A stretch of DNA of 47,084 nt from SIAF01 sp046152955 (lineage in GTDB: Bacteria; Planctomycetota; Planctomycetia; Planctomycetales; Planctomycetaceae): assembly GCA_046152955.1 (NCBI GenBank), contig JBJXGA010000247.1:1-47084 (forward strand), in the 5' to 3' direction. A program made the translations under genes and the position numbers. Positions 34,309-42,192 of the stretch are shown piece by piece (position 1 is the first letter of the stretch; every line of letters starts with the position of its first letter). Below the pieces are notes generated by a model. It ran no database searches and was not told where the DNA came from. It saw only the letters and a program-made list of their open reading frames with translations.

Positions 34309-35157
34309 ATGACAACAGCGGTGGAAAAAATCGAGAACGCGGCACAGGGGCGCTCCGGGGTTGGGGCGTTTTGGCTGGCGGTCTATGCACTGGCCTGGCG
34401 GGAATTGGTCCGATTTTTTCGGCAGCGGACGCGCGTGATTGGGGCCGTCGGCCAGCCGGTGCTGTTTTGGATTCTGTTTGGGGCCGGACTTCACGGCAGT
34501 TTTACTCCCCCGGCGTGGGCGCCCGCGCAGATGACGTACCAGGAATACTTTTTTCCGGGAATCGCCGTGCTGATCGTTCTGTTCACCGCGATTTTCTCCA
34601 CGATTTCGATCATCGAGGATCGCCGCGAGGGGTTCTTGCAGGGAGTGCTCGTCGCACCTGTGAGTCGGTTGGCCATCGTTCTGGGAAAACTGTGTGGCGG
34701 GACGCTGCTGGCCCTGTTGCAGGCCGGATTGTTTTTGGCGTTTGCCCCGACCTTGGGGTTGAGCGTCTCGCCATGGGTCGCTATGCAGATCGTCGCGTTC
34801 GTGGCTCTCTTGTCATTTGCGCTGACGGCACTGGGATTCGTCATCGCCTGGCCGCTCGACTCGACGCAGGGATTTCATGCCATCATGAGCGTCGTGCTGA
34901 TGCCGATGTGGCTCCTCTCGGGGGCGTTCTTTCCAGCGGGGCACAGCGGGTGGCTGAGCTGGGTCATCCGACTCAACCCCTTGACTTATGGCGTCGCCGG
35001 ACTGCGGCGTTTGCTGTACCATGACAGAGGCTTGGCGGAGGGTTCCGGATTGCCGGAACTGTCGGTGTCCCTCGTCATTACGGCTGCGTTTTGCGCGGCC
35101 TGCGTCGGAATCGCCGTTTGGCTGGCAAATCGCCGCGCGGCACGGGATGCCCGCTGA
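34309..35157 (+). CDS. ABC-2 type transporter permease
   Basis: This 282-residue membrane protein has the six-helix ABC-2 permease pattern. An N-terminal cytoplasmic segment (LAWRELVRFFRQRTRV) leads into the first helix. A central FFPGIAVLIVLFTAIFSTIS precedes the family's RREGFLQGVLVAPVSR motif, and a later MPMWLLSGAFFPAGH lies before the last helix. It should form a dimer energised by the ATPase encoded upstream. It begins at the ATG at 34309, directly after a repeat. Substrate unknown. Confidence 0.9.
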   Translation: MTTAVEKIENAAQGRSGVGAFWLAVYALAWRELVRFFRQRTRVIGAVGQPVLFWILFGAGLHGSFTPPAWAPAQMTYQEYFFPGIAVLIVLFTAIFSTISIIEDRREGFLQGVLVAPVSRLAIVLGKLCGGTLLALLQAGLFLAFAPTLGLSVSPWVAMQIVAFVALLSFALTALGFVIAWPLDSTQGFHAIMSVVLMPMWLLSGAFFPAGHSGWLSWVIRLNPLTYGVAGLRRLLYHDRGLAEGSGLPELSVSLVITAAFCAACVGIAVWLANRRAARDAR

Positions 35158-35162
35158 TTCAC

Positions 35163-36380
35163 ATGGGATCGAAGACTCATATGCCTGCCGCAAATGCTTC
35201 ACACCGGTTGCCAGTTTGGTCAGCCAGCGGATTCGCTCCCCAGGTCATCCTGGGGTTGCTGCTGGTGGGTGCGCTATTCGCACCCAGTCAGGGGAGGGGT
35301 GCGGACCAGCAGCCCCAATGGCCCGCCGAAGGGATCGAGGACTTTTCGCTCACCGAATGTCATGGTCAGACGGTGACTAAAGCGGATCTCCTGGGGCGCC
35401 CCTGGCTGGCCTGCTTCATCTTCACGCACTGCCTGGGCCCCTGTCCGATGGTGAGCGAGCAGATGGAATTGCTGCAGGAGAAGCTCCGCGACCTTGATGT
35501 GCGTTTGGTGACCTTTACGGTCGATCCCGACCGGGACACTCCTGCCGTTCTGCGCAATTACGCCAAGAAATACAACGCCGATCCCGACCTGTGGTGGTTC
35601 CTCACCGGCGACAAAGAGGAGATTCACCGGCTGATTCGGGGCAGTTTCAAAATGATCGCCCACGAAGCCTCGCCGGCCCGACCCGGCTTCGAATTCGAAC
35701 ACAGCGTGACGATCATGCACGTCAACGACAAGGGGCGGGTGCTGGGGCAGTACAATGCGCGAAATGATGTCGAGATGGCGCGCCTGCGGCGCGTGTTCCT
35801 CAAGAAATCCACTCCGGAAGAGGCCCGCCTGATTGCTGACGCCGACCAGGAACAAGAGCGGCAACTGGAGCAGCAGCGACAATGGCGGGAACAGGCCGAG
35901 CGCGAAGCGGAAGCCGAACGGGCTGCGGAATTGTGGGAACAGACCCCCCTGTGGGTCCGGCGACTTCCCGCCGTGAATGCGTCGCTCAACGGGCTGGCGA
36001 CGGTGCTGCTGCTGGCAGGTTTTTCGTTGATCAAGCTCCGCCGACCCGAGGCCCATAGAACCGTCATGCTGCTGGCGTTCGTCACGTCGGCGCTGTTTCT
36101 GACGACGTATCTGGTCTACCACGGGGCGCTCACGCATTACACCGGCAGCGGTTCCCGGAAATTCGCCGGAGAGGGACTGATCGTCCCCATCTACCGCACG
36201 CTCTTGCTGTCGCACATCCTCCTGGCGGTGGTGGTCGCCGTCATGGCCCCCCTGACGATTTACCGCGGACTCCGCCAGGACTGGGCGCGGCATCGGCGGC
36301 TGGCCCGGATCACCTTTCCCATCTGGCTTTACGTCTCCGTCACCGGCGTGGTAATCTACGTTCTGCTCTATCACTGGTAA
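35163..36380 (+). CDS. SCO1/SenC copper chaperone fused to a DUF420 membrane domain
   Basis: This protein of about 405 residues is a two-part fusion. After a signal or anchor segment (VILGLLLVGALFA, residues 28-40) comes a thioredoxin-like SCO domain with the copper-binding CLGPC (Cys90, Cys94) and His180 in EHSVTIMHV. SCO proteins help load CuA of oxidase subunit II. A charged helical linker (about 215-258) leads to a C-terminal DUF420 domain with four helices, beginning LPAVNASLNGLATVLLLAGF and containing LVYHGALTHYTG. DUF420 (CtaM-like) proteins are also needed for oxidase assembly in some bacteria, usually as separate genes. The start could be 35163 or 35181. Confidence 0.9.
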   Translation: MGSKTHMPAANASHRLPVWSASGFAPQVILGLLLVGALFAPSQGRGADQQPQWPAEGIEDFSLTECHGQTVTKADLLGRPWLACFIFTHCLGPCPMVSEQMELLQEKLRDLDVRLVTFTVDPDRDTPAVLRNYAKKYNADPDLWWFLTGDKEEIHRLIRGSFKMIAHEASPARPGFEFEHSVTIMHVNDKGRVLGQYNARNDVEMARLRRVFLKKSTPEEARLIADADQEQERQLEQQRQWREQAEREAEAERAAELWEQTPLWVRRLPAVNASLNGLATVLLLAGFSLIKLRRPEAHRTVMLLAFVTSALFLTTYLVYHGALTHYTGSGSRKFAGEGLIVPIYRTLLLSHILLAVVVAVMAPLTIYRGLRQDWARHRRLARITFPIWLYVSVTGVVIYVLLYHW

Positions 36381-36391
36381 GAGACTTTTCC

Positions 36392-36682
36392 ATGAACCGC
36401 CTGATCTGTGGGATTCGCCTGTTGAGTTTGGTCGCCGCCATCGGCCTGTGGACGGGCGTGGCCGAGGCCTGTCCGATGTGCAGCCAGTCGATCGCCGATG
36501 AAAACGCCTTGCCGCGCGCCTACATGTACAGCATCCTGTTCATGCTCGGAATGCCGGCGCTGGTGTTCAGCGGCATGGGGCTAACGATCTATCGGGCGTT
36601 CACCCGGCAGGCGCTGGCGCAGGAGCCGCCAATCGGTCCCGAGGCGGAAGTTCCAGTCGCAGACCAGGGCTCGCCTCACTGA
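36392..36682 (+). CDS. Small membrane protein with CPMC motif
   Basis: This 96-residue protein has an N-terminal signal-like helix ending GVAEACPMCSQSIADE and a second helix (YMYSILFMLGMPALVFSGMGL). CPMC immediately after the expected cleavage site would face the periplasm and could bind copper or haem, or act in thiol redox. It starts 11 bp after the SCO-DUF420 gene, so it is very likely part of the same assembly module. I do not recognise a named family. Confidence 0.72.
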   Translation: MNRLICGIRLLSLVAAIGLWTGVAEACPMCSQSIADENALPRAYMYSILFMLGMPALVFSGMGLTIYRAFTRQALAQEPPIGPEAEVPVADQGSPH

Positions 36683-37398
36683 GCCAGATGTACGGTGGGA
36701 CCAGCTCGGCGCTGGTGAGACAGCGCACAGCATCAAACCCGCCCTGTGCCCGAACCGGCGTCGCAAGCGCAGGCCCTCCATCCCCGTGGTGAGCGCTGCC
36801 AGCCTCCACGCCCAGCATTCCGCGACGCCCGTGCCCCCCATCCCCGGCCCTTCCCCGTCCAGGGGGGGAGGGAGAGTTTGAAACGACATGGAACCAGCTC
36901 GCCAATGAAGCACTCGCCTCCGCTCAGCTAGCCTGAGCGGGGCGCCGCCTGACAGCTACCAACCTACGGCACTCACCACCGGCTCTCCACTGAGCTTGCC
37001 TCAGCGGGAGCACGCCTCGCGCAGGATCGGCCTTGTTGGCACGCCTCGCTTCGACCGGGAGTCAGCGCGCGTGGGGGATTCGAGTTGCCTTCTCCCCGGC
37101 GGCGCGTAATAACTCAAGCCCTCTCCCCGGACAAAGCGGAATGGTGCAGCGACGTCCTCTGGTGCGCGAGGCGTGCTTCCACCGAGGCAAGCTCGGATGG
37201 AGAGCCACTCAATACGAGGCAGCGCGAGGTAGCTGCCAGGCATCGCCCCGCTGAGACAAGCTCAGCGGTGGCGTGAAGGCTGGCGCACACTCCGTTGAAT
37301 GAGCGCGAATCAGAGTAGATTTCGCCGACTTCGTTACGACTGTTTTGGTATCTCACGGGATGAACTTGGTCCGGCCGTGAATCGCCCAGGCCCGTCGT
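36683..37398. other. Gene-free interval with scrambled repeat fragments
   Basis: These 716 bp after the respiratory cluster contain no convincing gene. They contain short palindromic pieces resembling the flanks of the structured repeat, such as GTAGCTGCCAGGCATCGCCC near 37231 and CCTGACAGCTACCAACC near 36951. A CAGGGGGGGAGGGAGAG tract lies near 36864. It looks like decayed or rearranged repeat material. Confidence 0.5.
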
Positions 37399-38149
37399 CT
37401 ACCCACTGGAACACGAGATCGTCGGCGCTCCGGATCGATGCCGCGGGAGGGGGGCGGAAAATCCGATTTTCGGTCGGGCGCGTTCTTTCCCTCGACCCAG
37501 CATGTACGCGTCCCAGGCCCCCTCCCAGTCCCAGCGGCCTGTGTCAAGCTGTCGCAAGACGAGCAGCTTCTTGATCTCTTCCATTTCCGCGAAGCTCATC
37601 CCGTCGGTCTGTTCCACGACCAGGTCCATATCCAGCGCGGCGACGATTTCAGCATGCCACCGCTCGGATCATATTGTTCCACAGCAAAAGTCGATCGGCC
37701 TCATGCATCACCGGCGGGGCCGTCGCCAGGGTATTCCGCTCGAGTCGCCGCAAGTATCGGTACAGCCGTCGATAGTGATCGGTCGGCACGGCCCAGAATT
37801 CGTAGCAACTCCAGGCAGAATCCCCCGCCTCCGGCGCCAGGACTCTGGCCAGCGCGACGACCTGCCCGTCGATCACCGCCCGATACCGTTCGACTCCGTA
37901 TTCCAATCGCTGGCCGCGCGGTCCGCCATTGATCGTCAGATGCGGGAGCGGACCAGTCAGGCCAAACCGCGGCTCAAGCCGCAGATGCTTGAGCAACAAC
38001 TGCTCGGCCCCTGTGGTCAGGCTCACGGCGCGAACCGGTTCGCCAAGCAACTCCGCCGCGCGGGCCAGGGCCGCGTTGTGATATCGTAAGTGGTCGCAAT
38101 CGTTCATGCAGGGCAGGACACAGGGCGCTTCCGAAAGGTTCGGTTTCAT
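37399..38149 (-). pseudogene. Internally deleted AAA+ ATPase relic
   Basis: Two segments of an AAA ATPase type that I associate with planctomycetes are joined out of frame. The N-terminal domain is intact from about 38107 (MNDCDHLRYHNAALARAAEL) to LLLWNN near 37670. A different frame then reads ERWHAEIVAALDMDLVVEQT and continues through DGMSFAEMEEIKK to GRWDWEGAWDAYMLGRG, which is the C-terminal lid region. The Walker A and B core expected between them, about 170 residues, is missing, and the first frame ends at a stop at 37649. The combination of a missing core and a frameshift indicates a dead gene rather than a sequencing error. Confidence 0.75.
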
Positions 38150-38418
38150 GGACGAGCGCCGGATCGTCGAGTCGATTCAGCGCTTCGTCGATCAGCGCGG
38201 GCCGCGGTCCGACACGGTCTTGGTCGTGTGAACTCGAGTCCGAAAGGTGAAGCGAGGCGACCGCCCGATATTCTTGACTCGCATCGCCGCGTTGTGCTGC
38301 TACAATTCTGATTAGGCCACAACTTTTGCATGAGTGCTCGGTTGATTTTGCCGGGCAATCAGAATGTTGAGATGCCAATTTCATACACCCTGTCCACGAT
38401 TCTCAAAGGGAACTCCCC

Positions 38419-38646
38419 ATGCCCAGCGTGACCGTCGAGGAGGCCCAGTCGCAATTGTCAGAGTTGCTCGAAAAGCTCGGGCCGGGCGAGGAGGTTACGA
38501 TTACGGATCATGGCCGCCCCTTGGCCCAGATGAAAAAGGTCCAACGTACCTCTTGGCCGTGTCAGGCCGGGAGTGCCAAAGGTAAGATCCGCTTGGCTCC
38601 TGATTTCGACGCCCCCCTTGATGACTTCAGGGAGTACATGGAGTGA
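38419..38646 (+). CDS. Phd/YefM-family antitoxin
   Basis: This 75-residue protein has the Phd/YefM N-terminus VEEAQSQLSELLEKLGPGEE, followed by VTITDHGRPLAQM, a DNA-binding and dimerisation fold. The C-terminal part (APDFDAPLDDFREYME) would bind and neutralise the toxin encoded next. AAGGGA lies about eight bases before the ATG. It overlaps the toxin gene by four bases. Autoregulation of the operon by the antitoxin is typical of the family. Confidence 0.9.
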   Translation: MPSVTVEEAQSQLSELLEKLGPGEEVTITDHGRPLAQMKKVQRTSWPCQAGSAKGKIRLAPDFDAPLDDFREYME

Positions 38647-39029
38647 ACCTGCTGCTCGATGCACACACCCTGCTGTGGTTCCTTGCCGACGAACCGTTAC
38701 TCAGTCGAACGGCCAAAGAGTTAATCGAAGATTCGGCCAATCGAAAATTCGTCAGCGTGGCGACCTGTTGGGAGATCGCCATCAAAGTCGGCTTGAAGAA
38801 GCTCGATTTGGGCGAACCAGCGGCCACCTTTCTTCCACGAGAATTGACGACAAATCAATTTGACCTGCTTGATATCGAACTGCGTCACGCAACCTTTGTC
38901 GAATCGCTGCCGCAGCATCACAGGGATCCATTTGACCGACACTTGATCGCTCAATCGATCGTCGAAGGGATGCCCATAGTCAGTTTTGACGATGCTTTGC
39001 GCGAGTATGGAATCGTCTGTCTGTGGTGA
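38643..39029 (+). CDS. PIN-domain toxin (VapC-like ribonuclease)
   Basis: This 128-residue protein is a PIN-domain nuclease. It has LLLDAHTLLWFLADE with the first catalytic Asp, SVATCWEIAIKVGLKKLDLG with the conserved Glu, and RDPFDRHLIAQSI plus VSFDDALREYGI with the remaining acidic residues. Such toxins cleave RNA, often tRNA, when freed from the antitoxin. It begins at a GTG that overlaps the antitoxin stop. Confidence 0.9.
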   Translation: MNLLLDAHTLLWFLADEPLLSRTAKELIEDSANRKFVSVATCWEIAIKVGLKKLDLGEPAATFLPRELTTNQFDLLDIELRHATFVESLPQHHRDPFDRHLIAQSIVEGMPIVSFDDALREYGIVCLW

Positions 39030-39637
39030 ACTGTACGGCCAGCAAGATCAAGAGGAAACGAACGCTAATAAACAGCTCCAAAGCGGAGCGGTCAGTCTGG
39101 TCGAGGACTTGAACGTTGCGGATGACGGTTTCCATGCTGGGATTTTACCAGAGGCGATCGCACCGGTTCAAATTCATGCACCTCCCGCGCCTACGGAAAT
39201 TCGCCAGGCAGGGACTGGACTGCGCAAACGAGTCTCGTATTCGATTGCAGGAGCGCAAGGAAGGCCATTCATGTCTGTTCCGGATCGCCCCCACCCGGCC
39301 CTGTGCCGGTGGAGCGAAGGACTGAATGCTAATGTCAAGTGCCAGACATTCATCCCACGTGTAGAACCTCAGCCCCCCTCCCCGCCGCAGCAGAGCATTT
39401 TCGCGCGGATCAGCATTTGTCGCGGCGGGGAGGGGGGCTGAGGTTCATGAGCGCGGGAAACGGGCTGTCAGGCATGTTAGTAGCTTCCAGTCCTGGCTTC
39501 CACCGGCACAGGGCCGGTGGGGAGCTGACGTTTCACTTGCATTCGCGTTCTTAGTCGGCCAACGGAACAATTCAGGGATCAATTTGCCTCATTGGCGATT
39601 CAGATGTTTGCGCGGGCAAGGCTGAATTTGTGCCGCG
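39030..39637. other. Gene-free interval with structured repeat copy 2
   Basis: Copy 2 of the structured repeat occupies about 39267-39590. Before it, the minus strand from 39135 reads METVIRNVQVLDQTDRSALE, which resembles the start of small planctomycete proteins, but the frame then becomes hydrophobic and has no further resemblance. I treat it as a fragment at most. Confidence 0.5.
39267..39590 (+). repeat. Structured dispersed repeat, copy 2 (about 320 bp)
   Basis: The core is a perfect 25-bp inverted repeat with arms at 39364-39388 and 39422-39446 and a 33-base loop. The left arm starts GAACCTCAGCCC, so the CTCCG of copy 1 is CTCAG here, with the matching change in the right arm. CGTGTA precedes the left arm and ATGAGCGCGGG follows the right arm, as in copy 3. 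Outer palindromes include CCGGCCCTGTGCCGG and CCACCGGCACAGGGCCGGTG. Confidence 0.87.
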
Positions 39638-40171
39638 TCATGCTCCCTCAAACTCCACGAGCGTGTGGACGTCATAGGGGGCCAGTCGTCGTCGGCCTCC
39701 CAGGTCGGAAAGTTCGATGATGAAGGCGCAGCCCACGACCCTGCCTCCCAGACGCTCGACGAGCTGGCAGGTCGCTTCGCAGGTGCCTCCCGTCGCGAGC
39801 AGGTCGTCCACCACCAGGCAGCGATCGCCGGCGGCGATGGCGTCGCGGTGAATCTCGATGCAGTCGGTCCCGTATTCGAGTTGGTATTCCTGGCGCTCGA
39901 CCAGGTGCGGGAGCTTTCCCTTTTTCCGCGCCATGACCATCCCGCAGTTCAGGTGATGCGCCAGCGCGCCGCCGATCACGAATCCGCGCGACTCAATCGC
40001 CACCACCCGGTCAATCGGAGCATAGCGGTAGTGGGCGACGAATTCGTCGATCGCCCGTTTGAACCCCCAGGCATCCTGGATCAGCGTGGTGATGTCCCGG
40101 AATTGAATCCCTGGTTTAGGAAAGTCGGGGATGGTTCGGATGAGGGACGCGAGGGGTGGGTTGGTGGGCAT
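39638..40171 (-). CDS. apt: Adenine phosphoribosyltransferase
   Basis: This 177-residue enzyme salvages adenine to AMP using PRPP. The N-terminus includes IRTIPDFPKPGIQFRDITTL, the family signature. The PRPP-binding loop is CLVVDDLLATGGTCEAT, and ESRGFVIGGALAHHL and RKKGKLP are also typical. It is the last gene of the minus-strand flagellar cluster, about 95 bp after flhB, with a repeat in the gap. The link with flagellar genes is probably positional. Confidence 0.97.
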   Translation of the reverse strand: MPTNPPLASLIRTIPDFPKPGIQFRDITTLIQDAWGFKRAIDEFVAHYRYAPIDRVVAIESRGFVIGGALAHHLNCGMVMARKKGKLPHLVERQEYQLEYGTDCIEIHRDAIAAGDRCLVVDDLLATGGTCEATCQLVERLGGRVVGCAFIIELSDLGGRRRLAPYDVHTLVEFEGA

Positions 40172-40179
40172 GGGAGGAG

Positions 40180-40287
40180 CGGAGGGGCTAGGCGCTGGGA
40201 ATTAGGGATTAGGGGATAGGAATTTCAAATCTCAAATTTCAAATCTGAAATCTCAGGTCTCAGGTCTCAAGACTCAAGACTCAAGAC
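40180..40287 (+). repeat. Two-part intergenic repeat between apt and flhB
   Basis: The order is a G-rich block (GGCTAGGCGCTGGGAATTAG, then GGATTAGGGGATAGG), an AT-rich block (AATTTCAAATCTCAAATTTC and AAATCTGAAATCTC), and the tandem units CAGGTCT and CAAGACT. The last units run into the end of flhB, where they encode its final Leu-Ser-Leu-Glu-Ser residues. This is the fullest copy of the family seen in the window. Confidence 0.75.
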
Positions 40288-41079
40288 TTTCGCGTCCGAC
40301 TCGCGCTGGAAGATTTCTATGGACTGGCGATGGCGATCGGCTCGTTGACGTTGGCGGCTTTCCGGATTCCCTTCGGACTGACGCAGTTCCTCCTTGAGTT
40401 CTTCCTTGGTCATGCGCAGGTCACGTTCAAATTGCCACAGTTGGTAGCCGTAGTCCAGGACCGCCAGGATCACCAGGCCGATCGCCAATTGATAGCCCAG
40501 GCTGACCAGCCAGTCGCCAACCTGTCGGCAGAGAGGGGCGGCATCCAGCCGTCCGGCATGCAAAAACCGCGGCAATTGGCCCATGACAAAACCGGCGACG
40601 ATGGCCGCCGCGACAAGGCACTTGAGCGTTCCACTCAGCGCCCGGACCGCGCTTTGCGGCGACACGATTCGTCCGATTCCCTTCGCCGGGCTGATCCGTG
40701 CCAGGTCGGGGGCCAGCGGGGTGAGCGTCCAATGAAATCCCACCTGGACCACGTTGATGCCGATGGCCGCGACGAGGATCAGCCCCAGCAGCGGGAGCAG
40801 TCCCTGAAAGGCGATCTGCGACAGGCTTCGAATTTGTCCCGTGACCGGGCCGATTTCCAAATTGGTCCAGGGAGCTGCGGCGAGGGAGTCGCGGAGGATC
40901 GTGACGAGCCCCTTCGCCAGATCGCCGCCAAAGAAGTGCATCGCCGCAGCCCCGGCCAGAACCAGCAGGGCGCCCGACAGGTCGCTGCTCCGTGCCGCCA
41001 GGCCGCGCGCGCGGACCTCGCGGCGGCGCTGCGGCGTCGCCGGTTCGGTCTTTTCGGCGTAGTCGATGTCAACAGCCAT
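40267..41079 (-). CDS. flhB: Flagellar export protein FlhB, lacking its C-terminal domain
   Basis: The 270 residues cover the membrane part of FlhB: the N-terminal KTEPATPQRRREVRARG, four helices and the linker FERDLRMTKEELKEELRQSE. FlhB is usually 350-380 residues and continues into a cytoplasmic domain with an NPTH autocleavage site that switches export from rod-hook to filament substrates. Here the frame ends about 34 residues after SEGNP, without NPTH, in residues encoded by the CAAGACT repeat. Export gate function may be retained but switching would need another protein, or the gene may be defective. It follows fliR by 12 bp. Confidence 0.88.
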   Translation of the reverse strand: MAVDIDYAEKTEPATPQRRREVRARGLAARSSDLSGALLVLAGAAAMHFFGGDLAKGLVTILRDSLAAAPWTNLEIGPVTGQIRSLSQIAFQGLLPLLGLILVAAIGINVVQVGFHWTLTPLAPDLARISPAKGIGRIVSPQSAVRALSGTLKCLVAAAIVAGFVMGQLPRFLHAGRLDAAPLCRQVGDWLVSLGYQLAIGLVILAVLDYGYQLWQFERDLRMTKEELKEELRQSEGNPESRQRQRADRHRQSIEIFQRESDAKVLSLES

Positions 41080-41091
41080 GTGCGGTCCGGA

Positions 41092-41931
41092 CTACCCTGG
41101 CTCCATCAACAAGTTTCGCAAACGCCCGATCGCATCGGGGAGCGTGCCGCCAGCCACATCCACCGCTCCTGACAAAGCCAATCCGAGGACGATCCACCCC
41201 ACCAGCGCCCGAACGGGGATTCCTACTCCAAACAGGTCCATCTGCGGCACTGTGCGCCCCAGCCATCCCAGTGCGATTCCGACGCATCCGACGCACATGA
41301 CAATCGGGGCAGAGATCTGCAGGGTGAGCAGCAGCGACTGTTGCAGCAACTCGTTGAGCAACTCCACGGTGGAAACAGGGAGCGCGGCCTGCCCGGGGGG
41401 AATCGCCTGAAACGTGTCCAACAGCGAAGTGATCACCAGAACGTCCCCTCCCACCAGCAGGAAGGTCATCAATCCTAATCCCTGGAGCAATTGGCCGCTC
41501 AGGCTCCCGCCAGCGGGGGCCTCGGGAAGAAACGTGGCTCCCAATGACAGCCCAAGCTGCTGATCGATCAATTGGCCAGCCATCGCGAACGCGGAAAACA
41601 CCAAGAGTCCGCCGAAACCCAGAGCCAGGCCCACGGAGAGTTCTCCCAGCGCCAGCGGCGCCCAGGCGATGAACGACGTGGGGAGCGGTTGCGAGGCATG
41701 CCGCGCCCAAAGGGGGGGGAGGATCAACAGCGACAGCGCCAAAACGAGCAGGCCGCGGAGTTTGAAGGGCAAGCCGGAGTGAGCGAAGGGTGGGCCCCAG
41801 ACAAACAGGCCCGCCAGCCGCGCTGCGACCAGAGCCCAGAGCGCCAGCGCTTGCGTTCCCCCCAGGAGCTGCGATTGCCACCAGGGATCGTCGAGCGCTT
41901 GCCGCTGCCAGATGGAGAGCCAGTCAGACAC
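41092..41931 (-). CDS. fliR: Flagellar export gate protein FliR
   Basis: This 279-residue membrane protein fits FliR, part of the FliPQR gate of the flagellar export apparatus. Typical segments are LVAARLAGLFVWGPPFAHSG, LPFKLRGLLVLALSLL, LGELSVGLALGFGG and GQLIDQQLGLSLG. It has about six helices and begins three bases after fliQ ends. The gene order fliP-fliQ-fliR-flhB is the common flagellar arrangement. Confidence 0.95.
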   Translation of the reverse strand: MSDWLSIWQRQALDDPWWQSQLLGGTQALALWALVAARLAGLFVWGPPFAHSGLPFKLRGLLVLALSLLILPPLWARHASQPLPTSFIAWAPLALGELSVGLALGFGGLLVFSAFAMAGQLIDQQLGLSLGATFLPEAPAGGSLSGQLLQGLGLMTFLLVGGDVLVITSLLDTFQAIPPGQAALPVSTVELLNELLQQSLLLTLQISAPIVMCVGCVGIALGWLGRTVPQMDLFGVGIPVRALVGWIVLGLALSGAVDVAGGTLPDAIGRLRNLLMEPG

Positions 41932-41934
41932 GCG

Positions 41935-42192
41935 TCAGGGGATCTCCTGAAACAGCGTCGTGGAATAGTCGACCAGCCGCTGCAACGACCAGGGGAGCAG
42001 GACGAGCAGGGTCACTACGACGGCGATGAGGCGCGGCACAAAGCTCAGCGTCTGCTCCTGCACCTGCGTGGCCGCCTGCAAAACACTGAACAGCAGCCCC
42101 ACGGCGATCGACACGATCAGTGCCGGGGCGCCCAGCACCAGCGCCAACCAGGTCGCCTGGCGGACGAGATCGACGGCGGATTCAGCAGACAT
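41935..42192 (-). CDS. fliQ: Flagellar export gate protein FliQ
   Basis: This 85-residue, two-helix protein is FliQ, a small subunit of the export gate. It contains LVLGAPALIVSIAVGLLFSV followed by QAATQVQEQTLSFVPRL, the family signature. The ATG at 42192 has GGGGAG seven bases upstream and gives the normal length; a frame opening at 42258 adds 22 residues and overlaps the end of fliP. Confidence 0.95.
   Translation of the reverse strand: MSAESAVDLVRQATWLALVLGAPALIVSIAVGLLFSVLQAATQVQEQTLSFVPRLIAVVVTLLVLLPWSLQRLVDYSTTLFQEIP

Noticed and set aside
39030..39135. Small minus-strand gene starting METVIRNVQVLDQTD
   Set aside because: Only the first 20 or so residues look familiar; the rest is a short hydrophobic run overlapping the toxin gene, so it is at most a fragment.
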